From: Spirodela intermedia
Lineage: Eukaryota; Streptophyta; Magnoliopsida; Alismatales; Araceae
Length of the DNA: 64,000 nt
Assembly: GCA_902729315.2 (NCBI GenBank)
Contig: LR746272.1
Coordinates: 6,635,827-6,699,826, forward strand
Reading direction: 5' to 3'
Shown: positions 25,450 through 38,300 of the stretch, one piece after another
Layout of the letters: every line of letters starts with the position of its first letter
How positions within the stretch are numbered: the stretch's first letter is position 1
The notes under the pieces: generated by a model
Told to the model about the DNA's origin: nothing
The model's input: only the letters and a program-made list of their open reading frames with translations
Databases searched by the model: none
Program-made: the position numbers and the translations under genes

Positions 25450-28400
25450 GGTGTCTCTTCCCTTCAATCTATCTCAATGTCTAAACGGAGTACCTTACTC
25501 GCACCCTGATGCTTTAATTGCACTTACCTCTCTCTCTATCAGAAGTAAACCCTATTTATTATTGTCTGTAATAAAATATAATATATCCATTATATTTTGC
25601 ACTTCCTTCTCAAGCTTCGGCCCCCATGCCATTCCTCTCTCTCTCTCCACCGTCCATTGGTTTATCCATTGAGCGTCTCCAAGATACTCTTCTGATTCAA
25701 TTCCATGGCCTGGATGAGCTAAACGGGACTCTCTCAGTTTATATGTCTTAATGTAAATAAATATATATCTACAAGTAATCTACATATATACATATATAAA
25801 TAAATAAATTAATATGCACAAATTATATTTCAGATAATCTCACAGGTATATATTTAGCAGCTAATAATGATGCTACTTTAATATGCACATAAACAAGGTC
25901 ACCTTTAGCCTATTGATTTTTACATAAGTTCCCTTGCTAGTTTGAAGACTAACTAATATTTAAACTATTAAATTTATATCTTAATTGATTCATAAGCCCC
26001 TACGATCTTCTCCTCATCACCTCTTCTATTGCCTTTTGGAGCTATTCATCCTTTTTTGATGGTAGGTAAACAAAACTAAGGGCAAGATGATAACTTAGTT
26101 TGTAAATTTATGCAGCATGAAGACTGAAACCTTGGCAATATATTGATCCTTGTCAAAGCCTCATGTCAATGTATGATAAACTTGCAAGTGGATTTGTATT
26201 TTTTCTGATTATAGGAAAAGATAACTCATATTGTGTGAAGATATTTATGCTCTTGATGATCATGATACTGCATGGTTCAATGAAGGTAAGGATAAAATTC
26301 CAATTTTACATTTCCAAGTTATGGTACAGGACTATTAAATTGCTAACATGATGATATACCAACCATTGTCAAGGCTCCATGGGAATTTATGATTAATTGC
26401 AAATGAAAGTGCAAGCATTTTCTTGTGTTGTTCATGAAGAGTCAAGTCACCTCCTAGTATGAAAAAAGTTACACTCTCAAGAAAGTCATACTGCATAGTA
26501 AAATGAATAAAATAAATATGCCACAATACTTAGAAAGTAGATGTTAGTAGATATTTGTGACATCAGAAGGAACTAAAATGGTGTGATTTTAGAAATCTAT
26601 AAAATTTTCTAATATCTTCATTTCAATTCACACAAGAATTGTAGTGATTCAGTCTATCTTACCTACCCTACTATCTAAGGATCATGTCCTTAGGTTCTAC
26701 TAAATTTTTATTGTTTTAAACTGAATACTAAGACTTTCCCTTGATTTAACAGCTCCAACAGACTCATGCATTTCACTAAAAAACATTATTATAGACTTAT
26801 AGCTATGTGGGGGCAGCTAGACAAGCACCTGACTAATTGTTATTATAGATTTTATCTTCTAGATTCATGAGTCTGGGGGCAGGTTATATGAACATCTACC
26901 TAATTCCTTCTATATTAACAACTATAGGTAAGCTAGAATATTAAAAGTACTCTATTAAAAAGTGAATGAATTATCATTCTAATCTTGACAACTCTATTGG
27001 TCCTTGAATGACCAGGCTAATGTGTAGAGTAACAAGGTGAATCTATACATTTGGATGTTTATGGTAACTTACTAATCTTGAATTAATTTTTTAATTGTGA
27101 TTAAAATCACATAAAATTATGCAATAAAAATTGGTGCTTGTAGGTACAATTTATTTTTGTCAGTTTCAATCGATCATAATCAATTAGCTTAGTCAAGAGA
27201 TTAAAATTTATACTAGTTTGGCCACATAAGCCTATGTGCACTATCTAAGGATCATTACCTCTTGGTTTCATTATTATTTTCCTTAGAATATAGTTGATAA
27301 AATCATGATCAACAACCCCCCTTGCAATATAGACTCCACAAGTCTAGTTAACCACACTAGAAACTAAGATTCTAGTAATCTTTTCAACTGCATTGTAGAC
27401 ACACAACAAGTGACTTAATGCAATAAAAAAGATAATCAATGAACACACAATGAAATTGAATGACTTCAGCTTATTATCACCTCCAAGATTCATTGTCAAT
27501 TTCAGCTTAGATGTTTTACAAGTTGGTGGTCATTGAATGGATGGGCTGCTGGAGATTTGTTGATGACGATGAAGCTCATTCATAGGATCTTCAACTAGAT
27601 TTCTTTACAAGTGGATATAAGAGCTCATGCAATATCTCTATTTATTTATTTTCATTGACCCTTATTTTGGGAAAGACTACACTTTTATGCTTTGCATGGT
27701 GGGCTTGGCTTTCTAATAAGTGATTTTATTAATAGGTTTTATATCATAACATGCCACCAAAAGGGACGTGAACTAATAAGATTATAATTGTGTTCTCTTG
27801 TTCTTAGTTTGATACTTCTCTTAGGTTTCTAAGATCAAGGCTCGTGTAAGAAGTATATCACATACTATTTTTTTTAGGTTTAATCACCTAACTTCACTCT
27901 CCGAGTATCATTTATGCTCTATTTCCTTAGATTCTACTAAATATTTGAGTTAAATGCACACTTAATCATTACATTCAAGAGCCAAAATACTAGTTTTAAT
28001 AGCTCCAACCTGTTTAGGATTTCACTCAAGAACTCTCTACTAAATCGAAGTAATGCTAATACAGATGATTGTAAGGTTTGGGCTTGAATGCACAAAGTAT
28101 AAATCTTGAAGAAAAGATCAAGTTTTGTATTGAAAATTTTGGAAACTTCAACCTTTGAATCTATACAAGAGGTAACATTGAATTCAAAAAATCAAAAAGT
28201 GACTTTTAAATTGACAAGGGGTGGTGGAATTTACAAACAAGGAGAAGGTGATCTTATAGGGGAGAAAAAATTATATTACTTTAAATAAATCCTTCATGTT
28301 ACAATTGAGGCCTATATTTAGGCCTAAAAAAAATGGTGGAATGCTCCCAAAAAAGGAAGATCCTAAATAATTCTCAGAATATACTTTGACATATTCTGAA

Positions 28401-30200
28401 ACATTCTAAAAAAAACTATGATAGACTTAATATTTAACATATGTTGAGGCTCAATTACTTTTAAGCTGTCTTTTAGAAATGTTATCTTCATGATCCAATT
28501 TTAAAGTGATTGGACCTCTAATTTATATATTTTCATAAGTATGAAAGCACATAAATATGCTCCAAAGTATTTTTAAGATAATCTAAAGGGATGAGGAAAT
28601 TTGAGTGTCTAAATTCGATTAGTATTTAACAATGCAATTCCTTTTGATTGAATTCGGGTTAATGAGGAGATATATATTTATTATTACAAAAGGGGCTGAG
28701 GTTAAACAAATATTGAAAAGGCTAATGCTCTTAAATTTAATGAAGATATTGGATTTCTTTAGTTGGCGATATATTAAAGATTTATTAGATCTAAGATAAA
28801 TAAAACTCTTTAAAATTGGATTAGAACCTTAGAACTGAAACTAAACACAATTTTACCATATATGTGATTAAAATTGAACCTTAATGATAGTTTAGAGCAT
28901 CTAGGATTAAAATCTAAATCAAATGACCATATTTGTGATTAGATTTGAAATCGTAGCATTACTTTATATCTTTGCAATTAAATAAAATCAGAAAGACAAT
29001 TTTCTCACCCTTGAAATAGAAAAAAATAATTTTAATACCTAACCCAAAGCCCATCTAATAAGCCATTTTATTTATGTGATATTAAACCCAGAAAAAAACC
29101 TAATATCTCTAATTTTTTTCAATACCACCACCTTCCTCCTAGGAGTCTAAGCCCTAGTGATGTTGTATCCTTGGCCATATAAAAATATTGAAAATCAATC
29201 ACTAACTCAAGCTCTTCAACAATTGTTTCACACCAAAGCTTACTCAATAAGCAATCAAATAATCAAAGCCTTTGAGAAGTTATAAGTTGAATGACAAACA
29301 TGGTAACTTGATTTAACTTTCTATTTAGAGTGTGTAGTTACTCAAAGGTCCATTTACACTGTAAATCTAGAGGAGGCTAAATGTGGCTAATCTTATTGGC
29401 CTCCTAGAGACATGAACCTAGAAGAGGAATAGGTTTCATTTGGTTAGGTCGCTTAGAGGAGTGAACTCTCAAAGGGGTTTTAAAAATCATGACTTAGATT
29501 TTTATAGCTTGGCCACCAATCATTTTTGTACCTTGGAATTAAGAGTGAAAGTCTCAAGGAAAATAGTGAAACCCAAGAACAATGTCCTTGGAAAGTGGAT
29601 GTAGGTCCAGAGGACATAACCTCATAAATATGTGATGTAAATGTGTTGATAATTTCTTTAGGCACAAGGAATAACTTTGTGAAAAGAAAAGAATCACATA
29701 TAAAAAATAAGATTAATTCAACTCCACCCCCACCCCCCCCTCTTAATATCATGCCACCACTTAAACATTGTCAAATTCACATAACCAAGGGCAACGTTTA
29801 ATCTTGACATAGATATTAAGTTGGGCTGATGCTACATATCATGGATTTAGTAAAATTGACATCGTAGAGCAAAAAAATACATTTATGTCATGTAGATGAG
29901 CCATGCTACTGGAATTTACTAAAAAGGGTTATGAGAATAATTTATAAAATTAGACAACATTTATTAAATGAACCCATATTAAATTTTACAATAAATTGAG
30001 TTGTATAGATTATGGCTACATAGATGAATCCAAAAGAAAAATATATATACATAGAGAACATTTATTAAATTAGTCAAACAAGCAACACTTTACAAGATAA
30101 ATTCATCATAAATAAACTCCCTTCATGCATTTGGAGGAGACATGAATCATAGTCACTGGCTAGCCAAGAAGGAGACTGCCAAGGAGGTCGGTGTCCTCAT
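25450..30200. other. AT-rich intergenic stretch, no gene recognised
   Basis: About 4.7 kb of AT-rich DNA between the MAPKKK-like and second lipase genes. ORFs are all short and resemble no family. A near-palindromic AGGCCTATATTTAGGCCT lies at about 28308-28325 and looks like the TATA area of an old LTR. No reverse transcriptase, integrase or transposase motif was found on reading the more ORF-like parts. Confidence 0.45.
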
Positions 30201-30202
30201 GA

Positions 30203-31889
30203 TCAAGCTTTCTTGGTGGAATGGCTGTTCAACCAAGAGATGATGTCATCCAGAACTTTAAAGATCATCTCATCAGATTCTCCTTCAAGAAGCGCATGAT
30301 ACGCATCCTTGTACAGTTGGAGATGTTTATCAGGGCTTCTCGCCTTCACATACAAAGCCTTGCTGACAGAGGGATCAGTCACAATATCTGCTTCACCATG
30401 AAGGATGAGAAGGGGAAGAGAAACCTGAAATAGGCAAGAATCCTTCTTCATAAGTTTGCCAAAATAATCAAAATAAATTGGACCTTGGGGACAGCTAAGA
30501 TCTTGTCACGTAATTCCAATAGAAACCCCAGCAATTCAACCCAAAAGTTGGCTAAATTAGGCACGGAATCAAACACAAAATGAGGAGCTGAGAAATCATG
30601 TTAATTAATCAAACTATTCAACTCAAAATTTATTGAGAACCAAGAGAGTAGGCCCGTATTTTTTAATTATAGGATTTAATTCTTCCACATGAAGCATGGG
30701 ATGATACTATTATAAGAGGCGGGGGCCCTCACATGAAGCTAAACACAAGCTGGAGCACGATTTCATTGGCTTATTAGATAGATTTGAATAAATATTTTTG
30801 TTGAATAAAGTTAATGCTTATGAAGTAGTCAAAAAATAGCAAGTCAATACCTCCTCAAGCCTGCTCTCTATTTCCTGCGTGGTTCTGAGAAGCTCTACTG
30901 CAGTCCTAAGGCGTGGCTTATCCTTGTAAGCAATGACATTAAATGAAGTCTGTCAAGAGACAGGAAGCCACAAATTAGAATTGCCAAAGTGAGAATGGTC
31001 ATGCTCAATTTCACACAGGGCAGCCCAAATGAGTATTACTAATTCAAGTATGACACCAGATTGTCCATATGAGAATGATTATGCCCAGATGAGTATGATT
31101 ATGTTAAAACTTACACCGGATTACCAAGATGATAATTGCTCCAAAAATTACTATTAAGCCCAAATATCACACTATGGTAAATATCACACTTGAGTACCAA
31201 GATGAAAGTCCTCCAATAAGTATGCTTGGACCCCAAATAGGTATGATTATATTTTAAAGATCATCCTGGACTTCCCAGATGAAAATGTCTCAAAAAGTAT
31301 GATTATGCCCAAATGAGGATGCCCCAATAGCATGGTTATGATATTATACCATACTCGATTGCCCACATGAGAATGCTTCAGTAAGTATGATTATGCTTAA
31401 ATAAGCATGATTAATCCGTCTAGTGAGAAATCTACAGAATTCAGATTTGGGTTTTACCACCTGATCTCTCTTCTTCAAGTCTTTGAACGCCACCTCAGCT
31501 AAATCCTTCTGTGGAACTAGCTTTTGCCTTGGAAACATTTTTGCCATGGTGATCAGGATAGTCACCAATGGCCATGGTGGAATCATATCCTCTGCAATCT
31601 ACTAAAATTATCCACTCTTAGTTATTATGACTGAGGATCACATGGCCAAGTGATTACGTGAAATAAAAGAAGAAAGAACCTACTTTGCACATTGGGGCAA
31701 CGAGGACAGCGCCATCCCATGGAAGGCCCTGCTTCAGGTGAACCTTCAGGGCTACAGCTCCACCCATAGACTGGCCGAATAGGAAGCTTGGGATACCCTT
31801 GTACTCGGGTTTTTCTGTCAATTTCCAGCAAGATAAAGAACAGTCTTTCAGGCCTCAACATACTCATTATTTAAGATTTAAGGATCAAT

Positions 31890-31937
<48 letters not shown>

Positions 31938-34659
31938 GATATTTTTTTTCCGGAGATTAGCATCATGCCAGATATATGTTTGGTTTCGATGTAGGAAATT
32001 GCAACATCAGTTCAAAGATACCATATGGATTCTGAACAATATTTACCCATCGATTTCCCTAAAACCTAATCGTTATAAGTAACACGTTTAGACAATTAGT
32101 ATAGACATTTTATATGTGAAAACTAGTAAGCTGCGGTTTTCAGAATTGATGGAGGCAGGCATTTGATTAACTAGCGAAGATTAGGAGTATCATGAGCTGT
32201 TGATGCATCTGTGGAAAAACATGTCTTCATTACACACCTCCAATGATTATAAACGAACCCTTGAAGCTTCATGGATGACACATCTCACCACACAGAAGAG
32301 AAGTAGAAGAAAAAGGGAGCTGACAGCAACCATGCGACCCAAGGAGCAATAAGTCCTACCCAGTTCCGTTTTTCTTTACCAAGAAGGATTCAACCATCCT
32401 TTAGGGTTTTTCATACGTATTTAAAATACATAGTCCAGCTTTCCAGAAAATTCTTCTCATTACTATCTGAAATAGGTGGCAGTTGAAAGCTAAATCATTG
32501 TACAATAGAACATGAGTACTCTTGGAGATCTTTGGAATCAATTCAGCAATTAAAACTGACTGAAGGACATAACGCTCAAAGGGGAAAATGCTCGGAAAAA
32601 TAAACTTGTAAATAGTAAAAAAAATCATTGTCAAACATACCAGAGCATCCCTTTCTTTAGTATTAAAAGAAATATGCTTACGGTTTAGAAATGTTATGCA
32701 AAAGATTAAATAGGAAGTAGATAAAATATTAAAATAAAAGTCTACAAAAAGTAACCTTTGACTTTTGAGAAATGCTCGATAACATCATCAACCAGATTGT
32801 CAAAACTCTCAATGTAACCATGCAGTCCATCTGAGAGGCCAAATCCAGGGTAGTCCATCGCAAAAAATCCAAATCCAGAAGATACTAATTTCCTCGCAAT
32901 TCCTGAGGACAATGTATCCATTAAACTGAATATCAAAATTATGAAAGAACCCAATTGCTTTATTTGTATAGATTTCAGTTCTAATAGCCAATATGGGACT
33001 GTTATTTGACATCTGAACATTAAAGAATCATACCTTCAACGAAGAACGTACAAGTGTCTCCATACCCATGGCAGAAGAAAACAAGAGCATTTATTCTAGA
33101 GTCTTCTGGAAGCCAGCTCTTGGAGAAAATTTCCAATCCTCTGGAATTCACTTCATAGGACTGCATGAAATCAAAATATTCCACTAGCATTAGAATGACA
33201 TCACCATTATTGAAAGGATATTTTTAATTAAATAAAGTATTATTCACAAAATCGGCAGGCTTAAGAGGGGCAGTCCTATGGCACTTTACTTTTTAATCAG
33301 TAAACTGGTTGATGTGGTGCAATAATCCTTGATGGGAAATCATCTAACACAATAAAAATAAAATAAAAATAAAAAGGTGGAGCAGAGTTTGCACCTCCTG
33401 TGATTTTATTCCCAAATACTGCTGCTGCAAATGAGAAAGAAAAATGAAAAAAATCAGCAGCTATCTAAAAGTAATTATAACATGAAGGGTGACCTCACCA
33501 GTGCAAGAACGTTGAAACATGCAGAGCAGGCTGGCATATGGACTATAATCGAAAGATAGAAAAAAAATAGCATAAACCAACGAAGCTCAATATAATCTGA
33601 AAAACTTGGGAAGGAAAGTACACCATATCCTTGATCCAGGAAAGCCTAGTTTTAGTAAATATTCAACTCAAAATTGGTTTCAAAAGTATCAAAATTTTAT
33701 TTCGAGCCGAAGCAATTGACCTCTTATAAGAGGAAAGAAACCCAACCTATCACAGGAATCATCACTACTTCCGAACAAGGGAAAAATACCTTAAGGGAAT
33801 ATAGGATAATAGACCATATTTTTGAAGACCAAACGAGAGAAATAGGCTCTGGTGTTCCATCACGCAAAAATTGAAAAAGTAAAAAAAATAAAAATCATAA
33901 TTTTCGAAGTGCATAATGTCTTTGCCATATTACTAGCGGGAACAAGCTTTTGAATAATATTATTAATCTTCTTGTCAATAGAAAGACAGTCTTTTACTTA
34001 TATGAACGAGGAACCAATATATTCAACGCTGTATAATCCTACTATTTCACATTAGATTAGTTCATACGCTCATAAAAGTCAGTAAAACTGAACTTTGGGG
34101 TTGGAAACATGTTTTTTAGCATAAAGGTGAGTTAAGGCGTTTATTTTTTATAGTCCAGTGATTAGATGTGGTTTCAGAAAACATTTATTTTTGCAATGAC
34201 TTTTAATGATTACTGACATCAATTTAATATTTTCTATCTAAGTGACAATATCAGAGGGACCCAGAATTCCTATTCAATACGAACCCAGTAAAAGTTCCCA
34301 AGAGGAGCCATCACCATTAATTAATGACCACGAGGACACCAAAAGGAAAAGGAAAAGGAAATGGAAATATCATGGAAGGAAGGCCTAGTTGTGGTGATGA
34401 TGATCATTTGAGGAAACGGAAGCACGGTCATAGAGAGGCTTGTAATGGTGTGGATCCAGAAAGACCGCGGTTTTCAGGATTATAGAGTTGGATGAGGATT
34501 TGGAGAAGGAAGAGGCGTGATCACCTTGAAGAGGCAGTGATCAATGCCCAGCTGGACGTCCTTGAAGGCTTCGCGGAGCCGCCTCCTCTCGGAGGCCTGG
34601 TCCAGGTTGACCGTTGCGGCCATCCTGGCGAGGCCCTCCTCAATCCCCTCTAATCCCAT
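30203..34659 (-). CDS. Monoacylglycerol lipase-like alpha/beta hydrolase (complete)
   Basis: A plant monoacylglycerol lipase-like serine hydrolase of 342 residues. Eight exons on the minus strand: 34659-34525, 33424-33395, 33160-33034, 32902-32756, 31814-31684, 31598-31461, 30949-30851 and 30424-30203. Lengths sum to 1029 nt in frame and phases match. An N-terminal RRRLREAFKDVQLGIDHCLFK block typical of the group precedes SYEVNSRGLEIFSKSW, the oxyanion motif HGYGDTCTF, the nucleophile elbow GQSMGG (Ser162), Asp282 (HGEAD) and His312 (DAYHALLEGE), so the triad is complete. The second exon is only 30 nt, and its acceptor could shift by 3 nt. An ORF in the same frame extends upstream to 34908, but a TATA box at 34854-34860 puts transcription start after that ATG, so MGLEG (34659) is the first usable start. 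Closest by eye to the At2g39420/At5g16120 type. Confidence 0.95.
30965..31425. repeat. Degenerate minisatellite in a lipase intron
   Basis: The intron between the lipase exons at 31461-31598 and 30851-30949 contains several imperfect copies of a unit like CCAGATGAGAATG...AGTATGATTATGCCCA. Variants of ATGAGTATGATTATG and ATGAGAATG recur at irregular spacing of tens of bases. Units are too diverged for exact borders. Confidence 0.7.
31893..31936. repeat. AAT trinucleotide microsatellite
   Basis: About 14 perfect AAT/ATA repeats in the lipase intron between 31814 and 32756. Confidence 0.95.
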
Positions 34660-34666
34660 CGAGGCA

Positions 34667-34690
34667 GCGGCGGCGGCGGCGGCGGCGGCG
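34667..34690. repeat. GCC/GGC repeat in lipase 5' UTR
   Basis: Eight GCC-type triplets just upstream of the ATG at 34659. If translated in the lipase frame they would give a poly-Ala run, but the TATA position places them in the 5' UTR. Confidence 0.85.
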
Positions 34691-34853
34691 ACGACTCCGC
34701 TCCGGCCCTTCTCTTCGCCGGTCCTCTTCTCCCTGGCCGCCTTCCTCACGCAACAAGAGAACCCAATCTTAGAGGCCGAATCTATACAAGCACGCCGGGG
34801 TAAACTAGACAGCGAGAAAAGACGCTGAGGCCGAGAGAGAGAGAGAGGGTACC

Positions 34854-34860
34854 TTATATA
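34854..34860 (-). promoter_or_regulatory. TATA box of the complete lipase gene
   Basis: The minus strand reads ACTATATAAGGTACC, a strong plant TATA box. Transcription would start near 34825, giving a 5' UTR of about 165 nt that opens with a CT-rich stretch and contains the GCC repeat. This decides the translation start at 34659. Confidence 0.72.
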
Positions 34861-35399
34861 GTAAATGGTGAGGAGAAAAGGAGAGGAGATGGTGATGGGG
34901 TAGCACACCGTGGGGAAACCGGCACGTTTGAGGTTGAGGTATCCGCTTTGGGAAAAGCAGCACCTTTGATGACGCCATCACCCTCCCGGAGCCCGCGGCA
35001 AGCGTGGAACAAGACGACGGAGGCGATGCAGTGGGCAGAGGCGCAGCGCAGATATTTTTCACCTTGGAGAGGTATTCTACGAGGAGAGAGACAAAGGACG
35101 AGTAAACGCGGACATCGGTGAGCTAAGAGAGAGGAGGGGCAGGAAGGAGAGCCAGAGAGAGAAATTGATGGGGTGGCAAAGGATAATCGACAGAAGGGCT
35201 TGATCGGTCCATCGGGTGATGCGAGGACCAATGGCAACAGGACGCGAGTCGAGAAGTTTCACTTTTAACTGTTGCATCGCGCCGCCGGCGTTCCGTCGGA
35301 CACGTGAAATAAATTCATCGATGGTCAACGTAGTCGACTGCGGACCCCACACGGCCTTCTAACTCGAGCTCCGGGACCAGAGAAAAATCAAAGAACCAA

Positions 35400-38300
35400 C
35401 TGAAGGTTGGGTCCAAAACACTGAATTCCGCGCCAGGGTTGACCAGGTTTTTAGAGAGACGAGGGACACGGAGTTACCCACGGAGTTGCCAAATGGAGTC
35501 GATACGGAACCAACCAAGTCTTGAGCTCTGCCATATTTGCGTAAAATTATCGTTACATGATATTACCCCTTAAGATCTTAAATAATCCATTTTGATAAAA
35601 TTAAAAATTAAAAATTAAAAATAACTTCAAAAATTCAAAAAATAACCTTTCTCTTCTTTCAACTTGATTGTGCTTGAGATACCTTGCTAAGGAGGTGAGT
35701 CTCTAGCGAAAGTGATTAGGGTTTGGTTTGACCCTTGCCTATGGATGTTTAAATCCGTCAATGTCAACAACTACTAGTAGTCTCTTGATCTAAATTACTA
35801 TTAAGAAAACAGAATAAAAATATATTTAATAAACCAAGTTTTTTATTCACAACCAAAATTAAAAATAATTTTCCCTGTATCTAAGAGAAAAAGTGGTCTT
35901 ACTAACCTTAGATCTTGGCGAAGGATCAGAAGATTCTTTGCTTCTACCTGAACCTTGTAGAAAAAATTGAGAACTAAAATTGTATTTTGCCCTTCTTCAC
36001 CATGATTTCATGAGCTGTGTTATCAATATTATCATAATCTACTCAACAATCTCTAATATAGGGGTTCAAATGATTTTTGACAATATACTAATCACACTTT
36101 GGTTATAACAACAAGTTATTGACTTCGAATTTAAAATTTTAGTTAAAGGGTAAAATAGAAATTCTATATTTATTCATCCCATATCTTAAAGATGACATAA
36201 CTATAGTTTCAACCTCTATTGAATTCATGAGCTAAAATCATTCAAACCAAAACCCACTGCTTTGTTGTCTATGTAAAGTTCAAGAAATGAATCAAGCTAA
36301 TTGGTTAGCATTAGGTCAAAGAAGTCAACCCATCTTATGTGACGCAAGCACTACAAGATAAAAGTAGATGCTACATGCTAATCATTTTGACAGTTGCAAG
36401 TAATAACTAGAGTAGTTTGGAGTGATATTTTTCAAATTATTTGTGCTTCAAACATTATGAAATGAAGCTCTTTAACTAGCATCTATTGAGCATTCATTCA
36501 AGAACCATTTTTGTAATGTCCTTTTACGAGTCTTTTGAGGGATCATAGTGGTAGAAACTATTATTATAAGTTAGGCTTTTAGACATTAAAGGCTATTTGA
36601 AAAAAAATATAAATAGAAAATCAGAAAACTAGGATAATATCCCTATTGTTTGACTAGCTAGAGTTATGAATTTGATGTTTGGACCCACTAGGGCTATAAA
36701 TTTGGTAGTTGACCAAGTATCTTTGTGAGTTAAATTTTTTGGCTTGCTAAAGTTGTAGATCCAAGTTATCTGGTTTGAGTCATGAATATAATGATATAAT
36801 AGTAAGCTAATTCCTTTGTGTTCAACATGTACTCTAGGAGAGCAGTATAACCTAAGGAAGGTTCCCTTAGAAGAGTGAAGTGAGTAGAGGATTGAAGACA
36901 CTGTAAAAAGAAATATCACAATATATATATATATATACATGGATTATGTCCTAAAGAAGGGTAGGCTCAGCCAAACCAATCTATCTTGAGGAGTTGGCTT
37001 ACCTTGTGTTAAAAAAAATCATGCATAAAAACAATAAATCTCAATATTCTCTCAAAAAGGTCAATTCACCTTCCCTCATGGTTATGCTTGGCTCTCATGA
37101 GACCAATATAAATCTGTGAATCTATAAATCTCTATATTTGGTCCAAGCTTTCAACATGGTTATGTTATTTTCTCTTCCATATTTCTTTCAAAAAATAATG
37201 AAATATATATATAATTTATTTCTGAAGTACACTTCCATATTTCTTTTAACAAGGTTTTTGGCTTGCAAGAGCAAATGAAGAGGTGGCTGAATTTTCTATT
37301 TCAGGGAGTGTGCAAAAAAAGGTTCATAGTGGTTTGGTCATTTCTTTACCTATTACACTTCCTCAAACTTTCTTTTAAGGTTTCTTGTCATAGAGACAAT
37401 GAGGACATACATCCAAAACACACAACCACGTGCAGCCTTGGTTTGCACATTTGACACCCAAGTAGCTTTCTCCCTCTCTAGGGACCTTGTAGAAGCTTTA
37501 ACTCAAAGGGGAAATCTCTCTTGCTCAATAAAAGAGGTAATACGCTTGACATCACCCTAATATGGTTATTGTACTCTCCTTTTTAAAGGTAAGAGACATA
37601 AATGGCTTTTCCCAATATATTCCTCATAGTGTACCTCACTGTTGATGGGTTGTTTTGATGGTGCAGGACAGGATACACATCCCTTAACCACTGCTAGTAA
37701 TGAGTAATTAAACCTTTATCTTGAAGAGATTGGCTTAATGACACATTTTCCTAAAGTGGGCCTTATCACATCTCTTTAAGGGTGTGACAACTCCCCTTAT
37801 GTTTTACCAATACCTATTATACTTGGAAACGTTTAGGGTGAGTAGAAAGTTTGACTCTTCAAGCCTAAGGCAAGCTCTCATGTCAACCTTTGTTTTAGAG
37901 GGTTGATCCTTATTTTTTCAGCTTGTTCATTTTATTAGATTGGAATTAAGAGTTAATTCCTGAAAAAAGCGACTTAATAAGTTTTTCATCCATGGATGAA
38001 CTAGAGAATCCATTCTTGCATAAATACCTTCTTACTTTTACATGGTTCAATCATAAAGAGTCAACTTGTACAAAAGCATCTTGTCATGTTTTTCATAGTC
38101 AATGGCATCATCTCCTAAGGAACAACTTCTTGGTTTTATCTAGGGTTCAGCCAAAGGTCAACTGTCATAAGTTGACTCCTCTTAAATAGCTACTACAAGA
38201 GTAACCTAAAGATAAATGTGTGCATAGTTTACAAGTAACAGTCATAAGTTAGGAAAGTCATCTGTTTGAATTTATAATTCAAGATAGACAACATGCAATC

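Noticed and set aside
34854-35352. ORFs of 85-127 codons upstream of the complete lipase
   Set aside because: They lie upstream of the TATA box in GC-rich promoter DNA. Translations are Ser/Pro/Leu-rich low complexity.
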